From Microbacterium sp. (GTDB taxonomy: Bacteria; Actinomycetota; Actinomycetes; Actinomycetales; Microbacteriaceae): DNA of 46,453 nucleotides. The translations under genes and the position numbers were made by a program. A model generated the notes under the pieces. It searched no databases. It saw only the letters and a program-made list of their open reading frames with translations, and was not told the origin of the DNA. Within the stretch, counting starts at the first letter, position 1, and the number at the start of each line of letters is the position of its first letter. Of the stretch, positions 1 through 7,691 are shown piece after piece. Location: positions 1 to 46,453 of the forward strand of contig QFPM01000021.1 of NCBI GenBank assembly GCA_003248655.1, read 5' to 3'.

Positions 1-145
1 CACCCTCTGGCGGGTCCGACAACTGAAGGGTGGCGTCCTCGAATGGACCTCACCCACCGGCCGCATCTACCGCGAAGACGCACCCGCACCACCTATCGCG
101 TTCATGCCCGCACTCGTCCACGACTCAGGGCCGGCGCCGTTCTGA
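1..145 (+). CDS. DUF222/HNH endonuclease-like protein, C-terminal end only
   Basis: An open frame enters from the left edge (first full codon at base 2) and stops with TGA at 143-145. The visible 47 residues include the end of an HNH region (TLWRVRQ, then WTSPTGRIY) and a proline-rich tail, as in actinobacterial DUF222 (13E12 repeat family) HNH proteins. The family is multicopy in these genomes and is of uncertain function; the HNH part suggests a nuclease. The 5' part lies outside the window. The right edge of the window holds the start of another member of the family in the same orientation. Confidence 0.7.
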   Translation, partial: TLWRVRQLKGGVLEWTSPTGRIYREDAPAPPIAFMPALVHDSGPAPF

Positions 146-206
146 CGGGCACGCGCTGACGTCGAGCGGGCGAGTGCGCTGCGGGTGAGCGAGTCGCCGC
201 GCCGTG

Positions 207-243
207 ATTTCGATACGCCGCCTCAGGCGGCTACTCAATCACC
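207..243. repeat. Short dispersed-type repeat with GCCGCC/GGCGGC hairpin
   Basis: The segment has the layout TTTCGATACG, then a perfect 6-bp hairpin (217-222 with 226-231, 3-base loop), then CTACTCAATCACCG. From memory, this frame with a variable hairpin recurs in intergenic regions of Microbacterium and relatives, where it probably works as a bidirectional terminator or REP-like element. Only one copy is in this window, so the repeat status rests on recall. Confidence 0.5.
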
Positions 244-285
244 GAACAAGGGAGCGGCGGCGGGCGCCCGGGCTCCGGCAACGCG

Positions 286-327
286 AAGAGGCGGCCTCGC
301 GGGTGGGGACCCGGGAGACCGCCTCTT
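286..327 (-). terminator. Hairpin after the WXG100 gene
   Basis: AAGAGGCGG (286-294) pairs with CCGCCTCTT (319-327), and the loop has a further CGGGT/ACCCG pairing. It starts just past the stop of the WXG100 gene at 339, on the minus strand. This is a likely transcript end for the whole locus. There is no clear U tract, as is usual in high-GC actinobacteria. Confidence 0.6.
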
Positions 328-338
328 CGGCGCGCGGC

Positions 339-635
339 TTACTGGCCGAGCTGGCTGGCGAGCTGCTCGTCGGTGGACTGCAGGGCCTGAGCGGCCTTCT
401 CGAGGAAGGACGCCATGCCCTCGATGCCCTGCACGGTCTTCGTCGCACCCGTCGTGAACTCGGTGTACGACGCGTCGAACGCGCCCGACGCGCGGGTGGT
501 GGTGAAGCCGTCCTGCACGAGCTGCGCGACCAGCTGGCGCAGACGCTGCAGGTTGGCCTCGAGCTCGCTCTGACCATCGCGCAGACGCCCCGCGGCGCTG
601 TTCATCTGGTCGTAGGTGACATTCAGATTGGCCAT
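339..635 (-). CDS. WXG100-family small secreted-type protein
   Basis: This 98-residue protein has the size and helix-turn-helix pattern of WXG100/ESAT-6 proteins, the substrates of type VII secretion: two amphipathic helices around a short turn. The turn that normally reads W-x-G reads Q41-D42-G43 here, so the tryptophan is missing. I see no clear YxxxD/E signal in the tail. The ATG start has a good Shine-Dalgarno sequence (AAGGGGG) 8 bases upstream. The gene follows the FtsK/EssC-like ATPase gene after a 95-bp gap that holds its own promoter-like region and an 18-bp palindrome. The family assignment rests on length, fold pattern and neighbourhood. It may be a substrate or a structural partner of the ATPase next door. 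Confidence 0.75.
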   Translation of the reverse strand: MANLNVTYDQMNSAAGRLRDGQSELEANLQRLRQLVAQLVQDGFTTTRASGAFDASYTEFTTGATKTVQGIEGMASFLEKAAQALQSTDEQLASQLGQ

Positions 636-692
636 GAGAGGCCCCCTTCCAGTTGTTCCCGGCCGGTTGACCGGGGAGTCTTGTCGAGATCG

Positions 693-738
693 ACGATAGG
701 CGAGTGCGCATCATCTGCACATGGGGAGCACTACCCAT
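693..738 (-). promoter_or_regulatory. Promoter and palindromic box before the WXG100 gene
   Basis: The 18-bp imperfect palindrome ATGGGGAGCACTACCCAT lies at 721-738 and overlaps the stop codon of the ATPase gene (731-733). A TANNNT-type -10 (TATCGT on the minus strand, 698-693) follows 22 bp downstream. The same palindrome design occurs at 22451-22468 before the first gene of the locus, so a shared regulator is likely. The -10 choice is inference. Confidence 0.55.
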
Positions 739-3700
739 CCGCCGCGACGAGCGGAAACTGAATGCGCACGGTCTTGCCGCGATGCGCCAGGATGCCGCGT
801 CCCACGGGAAGTTCGCCGCGCACAAGCCGCGGGAACGGAGTCTTCAGGACGACCTCGCCGTCGATCGTCTCGGGCTGCAGCACGACCCCGCGCCGGGCGG
901 ACTTGATCTCGCCGAGCAGGCCGAAGTTCGTCGTCCACTCGCTGAGCTCCCCGACGACGACGAAGAACACCTCGCCGCGCCCGGCGCGCTTGATGAGCGC
1001 CGACAGGTTCATCTCGATGATCGACGACGCGAACTCGCCGATGCCCTCTAGCACGACCAGCGGCACCGCACCGCCGTCGGCGACGGCATCCGCGGCCTCC
1101 TCGACAGCGGTCATGACCGCCATCGCGGCCGAACCGGTCTCGGCCGTCGCCTTCCAGTGCAACGCGGATGCCACCGGCGAGCGCCGGTCGCCGATGTAGA
1201 ACGCGGGCGTCTCGGGGAAGGCCCGCACGGTCTGCAGCGCGATCGCCGCGGCCGCGTTCGAGCGGCCCGCACCGGGCGTGCCGGCGACGATGAACGTGCC
1301 GGTCGGCTCGATCCCGAACGGCCCGAGATCGAGGTCGGAGAGCCCGATCGCAACCCCCGTCGGAGTCGTCGCGGGCAGCACATCGGCGGAGTACTCGGTC
1401 GGCAGCGACCGGATCGCGGGCGCCTCGGCCGTGCCGCGGCGGACCATCGCCTCGGCCATCCGCTCGATCGCGATCGACTGGTCCTTCGTCGAGGGAGTGC
1501 CGCCGATGACGGCGATCTGCGCCTCGTGATCGTCGATGATCGCGCGCCCCGGGGGCGACGTCGGCGACAGCACGTCGCGCGGCACCCCGAGCAGGGCATA
1601 GCCGTCTTCGTCGGCCATCCGCAGCACGACGCGGCGCTGGATCATCGCCTGCAGCGACGTCGGCACGCTCTGCCCGCGGTCGGCCGTGAGCGCGACATGG
1701 ATGCCGAGGCCACGCCCGTCGGTCAGCACCTGCTGGAACGCGCGATAGGCCTCGGCGCGCCCGGGGATGCCCTCGAACGCGGCCCGGAACGCGGGGAACC
1801 CGTCGACGAGCAGCAGAATGCGCGGCTCGTCGGGCGTGCCCGCGAGCGAGCGGTACTCGGTGAGCGTCGACGCGCCGGCCGCGGCGTACGCGTCGCCGCG
1901 GCGGTCGAGCTCGGCGCGCAGCAGCCCGAACAGGCGCTCGATGCGCTCCGTGTCGTCGCCCGAGATGACGGCGCCCACGTGCGGCAGCGCGTCGAGCATG
2001 CGCAGGCCCCCGGTCGCGGCATCCAGCCCGTACACGTGCACGGGGCCGCCGCGCGGCGTGATGCCCGCCGACACGGCGAGGGTGCGCAGCGTGACCGACT
2101 TGCCCGATCCGCCCGTGCCGAAGATCGCGAGGTGCCCCTCGGTGTCGGGCTCGAAGAAGAACGGCACCTGATCCTGACGCTCGGGCACATCGACGACGCC
2201 CATCACGAGCCGGGCGTCGGTGCGCTGCGACAGCTTCGTCTGGTCGAAGGTCGCCGCGAGCTCATCGAGCCACGGGCGGCGCGGCGGCGCGATGCGGGCG
2301 AGCTGCGCGGCATCCCCGAAGCGGGCGACGAGTAGCTGCTGGTCGTTCGGGCCGAGGTCCTCGGTCTCGACCTTCGCCTCGCCCGTCTGCGGCTTCTCCC
2401 ACGCGGGCGCGTCACCGAGGCGGAACGGACGGATCTCGACGGATGCCTCGGGCTCGGCCCGCAGGCTCCATCCGCCCGAGTACGCCGACTGGAACAGGCT
2501 CATGCGCCCGGGGCCGGTCTTCGCGATGCCGCGACCGGGGATGCCGGGGTCGAACAGCGCCGCCTCTTTCGAGCCGATGACGTCGTCGGAGTCGGACTCA
2601 TCCGCCATCCGCAGCGCGACGCGCAGGTTGGTGTTGGCGCGCAGGTTGTCTTTGATGACTCCCGCCGGTCGCTGCGTCGCCATGATGAGGTGGATGCCGA
2701 GGGAGCGCCCGCGCTGGGCGATGTCGACGACGCCGTCGACGAACTCGGGCACCTCTTTCGCGAGCGCGGCGAACTCGTCGATGACGAGCACGAGCGCGGG
2801 TGGGGCGTCGGGGTCGGCGGCCTTCTCGAGCTCGAGCAGGTCCTTCGCCTTCTTGCGGTTGAACAGGTGCTCACGGTGGTGGAGCTCCGCCCGCAGGCTC
2901 GTCAGCGCACGGCGCACGAGGTGCGGGCTCAGGTCGGTGACGAGGCCGACGCAGTGCGGCAGCTGCACGCAGTCGGCGAACGCCGACCCACCCTTGTAGT
3001 CGACGAAGAGGAACGTGACGCGTTCGGGGCTGTACTCCGCTGCCATGCCGAGCACCCACGCCTGCAGGAACTCGCTCTTGCCCGACCCGGTCGTCCCTCC
3101 GACGAGGGCGTGCGGACCCTGTTGGCGCAGGTCCAGGTGCAACGCCCCCTGCGCGCCCTGGCCGACGAGCGCGCGCAACTTCGGCTGGTAGCCGGTGCCC
3201 GAGCGGGTCGCGCGGATCGACGCATTCTGCGTCCAGCGGTCGATCACGGCATCCGCGCTCGTGGCCATCTCGGGGCCGAGCAGCTGCACGAGCGAGATCG
3301 TGCGGGGCACATCTCCGGCATCCTCCGCGATGTCGCCGAGGTCGGTGATGCGGGCGAGCGCGCGAGCGACGACGTCGAAGCGCGCGGCATCGAGCGCCTC
3401 GACGCGCAGCGGCGCGATCACGGTGCCGAGCCGCACGAAGTGTGCGCTCGCAGCGGCGTCGGCGGGCACCTCGACCCACGTGCGGCACGACGCCGGCAGG
3501 GCCTCGGTGCGGGCCGCGAGCCAGATCGGCAGGATGCCGCTGCCCGCCGCCCGCTCGCTCAGCTGGATGAGCCGGCCGCGATCGACCGCGGCATCCGGCG
3601 CGATCACGACGACGATCGCGGGGAGCGGCACCTCCTCTTCGCGGCCGCTCGACTCGCCGACATCGGCCCCGGCCGCGGTCGCGGCATCCGTCGCTTTGAG

Positions 3701-5188
3701 CGCGCGCAGGCGCCGCAGCTGCTTCGTGCGGGTGTCGACGAGCTCTTCGAGGCGCGCGAGCAGACGCGAGCCGGTCGCCGCGTTGTCGGCGATCGGCGCG
3801 GTGCCGAGCGCGTCTTCCGCGGCCCACGTGTGCGGTAGCCACTTGAGGCCCGCGATCGCGTCGCGCGACGACGGGCCGACGAACGCCGCGAGGTGCACGT
3901 CCGACGGCGCGTGCAGGGCCGCCGTCTGCGCGAGCAGGGCACGAGCGGTATCGGCGACGCGGGCCGGCTCACCCGCGATGCCGAGCGCGCCGGCCTCCGT
4001 AAGCGACTCGAGAATCGGCACGTCATCGACGTCGACGAACGCCGCGACCGCCTCGTCGAGGCGTTCGACATACGACGGGATCGCGGCGTCGCGCTTGCTC
4101 GACTCGGCGACCTTGTTGCGGCTCGGGGCGGTACCGTCGCCCAGGCGCAGGTGCAGGAACGACCAGTGCTCGGGGCGGCGAGTCCACACGAGCGGACCTG
4201 CGGCGAGCGCGTCGGCGCAGATCGGATCGAGCTCGGGCACCTCGCCGCGGCGAACCGTGCGCTCGGTCTCGCGCTCCGACTCCAGGCGGCTCGTCAGCCG
4301 CTCCAGCTGCTCTTCGAACCGCTGCTTGTCTCGATCGAGCTGGGCCTTGGCCTGCAGCCGCGTCGTCACCCAGGTGCCCAGCATGAGCAGAGGGGATGCC
4401 GCGACGAACACGAGCGCCATCGGGTTGCGCATGACGGCGAACAGCACGGCGCCCATGAGCACGGGCGCGATCATCGCAAGCCACGGGAACATCTGTGGGG
4501 CGGGCGGGGCGGGCAGATCGGTGCCCGGCAGCTCCTCGCCGAGGTAGCGCGCCTCGACGCGCGGCGAGCGCACGAACGGCACCTGCCGCCACGTGGAGGG
4601 TGCCGCGGCATCCGTGCGCGTCGAGATCTGTACGCGGGTGTCGCCGAGCACGGCGTCGATCTCGCCGTCGGCGGCGGTGAGATAGGTTACCGGCGCGCCA
4701 TCGACGAGGATGCCGTTGGCCGAGTTCAGGTCGATCAGCTCGGCCCGCCCCTGGCCCACCTCGAGGCGCGCGTGCCGCTTCGAGACGAGCGGGTCGTCGA
4801 GCACGATGTCGCACGCGGGATCGCGGCCGATCACCACGACAGCTCGGGTCAGGGGCACCGTCGTGCCGGCACCCGGGCCCGAGACGATCCGCACCTCGCC
4901 GAGCGACTGGCGAGGCTGATAGCCCGCAGGGACGACCCGCACCGCCGAGCCCGCGCCCAACTGCACGTGCGCGATGCTCGCCGCGGCATCCAGCACCTCA
5001 CCGGGGCCCTGTGCGATCGTGCCGAACGCTTCGAGGGTCACCTCGTGCGCGGCGGGCGTTCCCGCGCGGCGCGGGTCGAGCTCGGCGATCGTCTGCGCGA
5101 GGTCCCCGACCGTCGCATCGGCATCGGCGGTGATGACGAGGTCTTCGGGCTCGCCGCCCGGGCGGACGAACGTCGTGCGCAGCTTCAT
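731..5188 (-). CDS. eccC: Type VII secretion FtsK/SpoIIIE ATPase with N-terminal FHA domain (EssC/EccC-like)
   Basis: This is a 1485-residue membrane ATPase. A small N-terminal beta domain (about 1-88) is followed by an FHA domain (about 98-190; GRD near 121, SKRHA near 136, N near 158), two membrane helices (about 233-252 and 256-276), a coiled-coil stretch and three FtsK-like ATPase modules. The first module has an intact Walker A (GTTGSGKS near 700) and Walker B (VIDEF). The second keeps GTGGSGKS near 1025 but has a weak Walker B (LVDGF). The third has Arg for Lys in GTPGAGRS near 1302. An active first module and weaker later ones are usual for type VII ATPases. An N-terminal FHA is more like firmicute EssC than mycobacterial EccC. 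The ATG at 5188 makes an ATGA overlap with the previous gene. The long arginine-rich upstream extension of the frame was rejected. Confidence 0.9.
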   Translation of the reverse strand: MKLRTTFVRPGGEPEDLVITADADATVGDLAQTIAELDPRRAGTPAAHEVTLEAFGTIAQGPGEVLDAAASIAHVQLGAGSAVRVVPAGYQPRQSLGEVRIVSGPGAGTTVPLTRAVVVIGRDPACDIVLDDPLVSKRHARLEVGQGRAELIDLNSANGILVDGAPVTYLTAADGEIDAVLGDTRVQISTRTDAAAPSTWRQVPFVRSPRVEARYLGEELPGTDLPAPPAPQMFPWLAMIAPVLMGAVLFAVMRNPMALVFVAASPLLMLGTWVTTRLQAKAQLDRDKQRFEEQLERLTSRLESERETERTVRRGEVPELDPICADALAAGPLVWTRRPEHWSFLHLRLGDGTAPSRNKVAESSKRDAAIPSYVERLDEAVAAFVDVDDVPILESLTEAGALGIAGEPARVADTARALLAQTAALHAPSDVHLAAFVGPSSRDAIAGLKWLPHTWAAEDALGTAPIADNAATGSRLLARLEELVDTRTKQLRRLRALKATDAATAAGADVGESSGREEEVPLPAIVVVIAPDAAVDRGRLIQLSERAAGSGILPIWLAARTEALPASCRTWVEVPADAAASAHFVRLGTVIAPLRVEALDAARFDVVARALARITDLGDIAEDAGDVPRTISLVQLLGPEMATSADAVIDRWTQNASIRATRSGTGYQPKLRALVGQGAQGALHLDLRQQGPHALVGGTTGSGKSEFLQAWVLGMAAEYSPERVTFLFVDYKGGSAFADCVQLPHCVGLVTDLSPHLVRRALTSLRAELHHREHLFNRKKAKDLLELEKAADPDAPPALVLVIDEFAALAKEVPEFVDGVVDIAQRGRSLGIHLIMATQRPAGVIKDNLRANTNLRVALRMADESDSDDVIGSKEAALFDPGIPGRGIAKTGPGRMSLFQSAYSGGWSLRAEPEASVEIRPFRLGDAPAWEKPQTGEAKVETEDLGPNDQQLLVARFGDAAQLARIAPPRRPWLDELAATFDQTKLSQRTDARLVMGVVDVPERQDQVPFFFEPDTEGHLAIFGTGGSGKSVTLRTLAVSAGITPRGGPVHVYGLDAATGGLRMLDALPHVGAVISGDDTERIERLFGLLRAELDRRGDAYAAAGASTLTEYRSLAGTPDEPRILLLVDGFPAFRAAFEGIPGRAEAYRAFQQVLTDGRGLGIHVALTADRGQSVPTSLQAMIQRRVVLRMADEDGYALLGVPRDVLSPTSPPGRAIIDDHEAQIAVIGGTPSTKDQSIAIERMAEAMVRRGTAEAPAIRSLPTEYSADVLPATTPTGVAIGLSDLDLGPFGIEPTGTFIVAGTPGAGRSNAAAAIALQTVRAFPETPAFYIGDRRSPVASALHWKATAETGSAAMAVMTAVEEAADAVADGGAVPLVVLEGIGEFASSIIEMNLSALIKRAGRGEVFFVVVGELSEWTTNFGLLGEIKSARRGVVLQPETIDGEVVLKTPFPRLVRGELPVGRGILAHRGKTVRIQFPLVAADG

Positions 5189-6018
5189 GCGACGTCGATT
5201 CCGTCGTCGTTCGCGTCGTCGTTCGCGCCGTCGGACCGGCCGCCGGACTGGCCGTCGGACAGGCCGTCGGACAGGCTCTCGGGCTGATCGAGGAGCGGCA
5301 GGTCGTCGCGCGTGACGATGCGCGACGAGACAGCGTACTCGACGAGGCGCACACGGCGGTTCGTCGCCGACGACACGACTCCGCCGCGCAGGCCCGGAAC
5401 GCCCTGCCGGTCGAGCTTGTCGCACACGTTGTCGAGCTTGCGGTTGAAGCGCGTGAGGGTCCAGCCGAGGCGCTGCGCGGCGGCGGCCGAGCTCGGCAAC
5501 TCGCTCATGCCCGTGCCCTCGCGGCGCAGCACCGGCTCGGCGAGGGCGACGATGATGATCTTCTGGCTCGGAGTGAGCGGCACCGCGCCGATCGTCGACT
5601 CGCCGTCGAGGGTTTCGCGACGCGTCTCGCGGAACGCCGGCTGCGCCGTGTGCACCGACAGCTCATACGTCGTCGGGCCTGCGCTGAAGACGACCGTCGT
5701 CACGCCGAATACGATCGGCAGGCGCGCGCCGGGAGCGAGCTGCGCCTGCACGCGCCCCTCGGTGTCGGTGACGGTCGCCGACAGGCGACTGCCGATGTTC
5801 ACGAGCCACCACAGCCCGCCCGACTGCTCGATCGACAGGAAGTGCCGGTGCAGGAACCGGTTCTCGTCGATCGCGAGATCACCCTCGCGCCCGATCGTGA
5901 AGCGGGTGCCGGGGGCGACCGTGAAGTACTCCCCCGCGAACTCGACGGTCAGATCGCTCGCCGCGGCATCCGCTGTTCCTCCGGATGCGGGCGGGACAGT
6001 GTCTTCGACGTCGCTCAC
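5185..6018 (-). CDS. FHA domain protein with C-terminal winged-helix-like region
   Basis: The protein has 277 residues. An FHA domain lies at about 28-125 (GRE motif, HRHF, conserved NIGSR), which is expected to bind phosphothreonine. After a short linker, residues about 150-240 form a helical region (SQKIIIVALAEP, then RLGWTLTRFNRKLDNVCDKL) that looks like a helix-turn-helix or winged-helix domain. No membrane segment is seen. A GTG at 6018 gives a GTGA overlap with the kinase gene and is preferred over the GTG at 6027. Placed directly after the kinase and before the ATPase, it could carry the kinase signal to DNA, and may bind the paired palindromes at 721 and 22451. That last point is inference; the domain could also bind protein. 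Confidence 0.8.
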   Translation of the reverse strand: MSDVEDTVPPASGGTADAAASDLTVEFAGEYFTVAPGTRFTIGREGDLAIDENRFLHRHFLSIEQSGGLWWLVNIGSRLSATVTDTEGRVQAQLAPGARLPIVFGVTTVVFSAGPTTYELSVHTAQPAFRETRRETLDGESTIGAVPLTPSQKIIIVALAEPVLRREGTGMSELPSSAAAAQRLGWTLTRFNRKLDNVCDKLDRQGVPGLRGGVVSSATNRRVRLVEYAVSSRIVTRDDLPLLDQPESLSDGLSDGQSGGRSDGANDDANDDGIDVA

Positions 6019-7691
6019 GGGGTGCACTCTCGGATCTCTTTGCTCGACCTCGCGTCGGCGCGCACGAGGGTCACGCTGATGCAGGTGGTGCCGCCGGGAT
6101 CGGCCGGCAGGGTCACGGTCGCCTGGTCGATGCGCGCGGCCGTGCCGTTGCCCTGCAGCGTGTACGGATACCAGATGTAGCCGTCGCCCGGTTCGGGGTC
6201 GGGGTTCGTCCAGGTGAACACGACGTTCGCGCCCTGCACCGTGCCCGCGAGGCCTTCGACGGCGGGCACGAGATCATCGACCGGATCCTGCGGAGCGACG
6301 GATGCCGTGTTCACGGGAGCCGGCGCGGGCGGGCGGAAGAGCCCCGCGACGGCGGCGACGCCGACAAGGACGATCACGGCCGCGGCGACGGACAACCCGA
6401 TCCACAGGCCGCGGCGGGACCGCGGGGTCGCGGTGGCGGGTGGGGCGTGAGCGGGCGCGGGCGGCGGCGCGGGCGCTGCGGGCGCTGCCGGCGTTGCGGG
6501 CGTTGTGGCGAGGCTTGAGGCGGGAGCGCCCGCCCGCCCGATCTCGACCGGGGCGCGGTTGCTGCGAGTGTCGTCGGGAGCGATCGACACGGGGCCGCGC
6601 AGAACCGTTCGCTCACCGGTGTCTGCGAGGGGCTCCGCCCCGGCATCCGCGGGAGGGTCGTACTGCGGACGATCCTGCGCCGGAATCTGCTCCGTGCCGC
6701 GGGTCTGCTCGCGCTGTGCGGTGGGTCCGGCGGCAGGGTTGGTGTGCGGTTCGATGCTGACGATCCCGCGCACGCGGGTGAGCTCGCCCTCGGCGTCGTC
6801 GCCCTGATCGGTGGGGGCGGCGTCATCGAGGATGTCGATCGGGGTGACCGAGTGCGCCAGCTCGATCTGCACGCGCTGCAACGCGCGGCCGAACGCGATC
6901 GCCGACTCGAAGCGATCGCCGGGGCGCTTCGCCATCGCCCGCTCCAGCGCCGCCTGCAGCGACGGCGGCACGTCGGCCCGGTCCATGCGGGCGAGCGGCT
7001 GCGACTCGATGCGCTGAATCAGATCGGCGCCGCCGTTGCGTCCCCCCGGGATCTCGAACGGCGACCGGCCGGCGAGCAGCGTGTAGACGGTGGCGCCGAG
7101 CGCGTAGACGTCCGACGCGACACCCGACCCCGGTCCGTCGCCGAACGCCTCCGGCGGCGACCACGGAATCGACATGCCACCCGACGACTGATCTGCCTCG
7201 GCCGTCGTCGCGATGCCGAAGTCGGTAAGCGCCGGGCGGTTGTATTCCGTTACGAGAATATTCGCGGGCTTGATGTCGCGATGCAAGATGCCAGCGCGAT
7301 GCGCAGTCTCGACGGCCGCCGCGACCTGGATGCCGACCCGCAGCGCCTCTGCCACCGACAGCGCTGCGGAGCGCGATCGCACCTGCAGGTTCGGGCGCGA
7401 GCAGTACTCCATCACGAGGTACGGACGACCGTCGTCCGACACCCCCGCCTGGTAGATCGTCACGATCGCGGGATGCGTCGACAGCAGCGCCATGACGTTC
7501 GCCTCGGCGGCGAACTGCTCGACGGCATCCCCCGTCATCCGCCCTTCGAGCATCACCTTGACGGCGACGCGGCGACGTGGAAGGTGCTGCTCGTAGAGGT
7601 AGACGTCGGCGAAGCCGCCCGAGCCGAGCACGTCGACGTAGGTGAAGCCGGCGAGCGCGGGCGGCGGCGCGGGCGGCCGCTTGGCGCTCAC
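6015..7691 (-). CDS. Transmembrane Ser/Thr protein kinase (PknB-like kinase domain, non-PASTA exterior)
   Basis: Of 558 residues, about 14-275 are a eukaryotic-type kinase domain with a glycine loop (GSGGFADVY), catalytic lysine (VAVKVM), HRDIKPANIL and DFG, so it should be active. A long Pro/Ala/Thr-rich linker leads to one membrane helix (about 428-451) and an outside domain of about 105 residues with a beta-sandwich, fibronectin-like look, two cysteines and no PASTA repeats. The GTG start overlaps the previous stop (GTGA). The gene lies among three FHA proteins and a PP2C phosphatase, so it is the likely writer of phosphothreonine marks for the locus. The outside domain may sense an envelope ligand. 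Confidence 0.9.
   Translation of the reverse strand: MSAKRPPAPPPALAGFTYVDVLGSGGFADVYLYEQHLPRRRVAVKVMLEGRMTGDAVEQFAAEANVMALLSTHPAIVTIYQAGVSDDGRPYLVMEYCSRPNLQVRSRSAALSVAEALRVGIQVAAAVETAHRAGILHRDIKPANILVTEYNRPALTDFGIATTAEADQSSGGMSIPWSPPEAFGDGPGSGVASDVYALGATVYTLLAGRSPFEIPGGRNGGADLIQRIESQPLARMDRADVPPSLQAALERAMAKRPGDRFESAIAFGRALQRVQIELAHSVTPIDILDDAAPTDQGDDAEGELTRVRGIVSIEPHTNPAAGPTAQREQTRGTEQIPAQDRPQYDPPADAGAEPLADTGERTVLRGPVSIAPDDTRSNRAPVEIGRAGAPASSLATTPATPAAPAAPAPPPAPAHAPPATATPRSRRGLWIGLSVAAAVIVLVGVAAVAGLFRPPAPAPVNTASVAPQDPVDDLVPAVEGLAGTVQGANVVFTWTNPDPEPGDGYIWYPYTLQGNGTAARIDQATVTLPADPGGTTCISVTLVRADARSSKEIRECTP

Noticed and set aside
5189..5425. Arginine-rich N-terminal extension of the FtsK/EssC-like gene
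   Set aside because: It overlaps the FHA-HTH gene in another frame, is low complexity, and the ATG at 5188 gives the same ATGA overlap seen at neighbouring genes.
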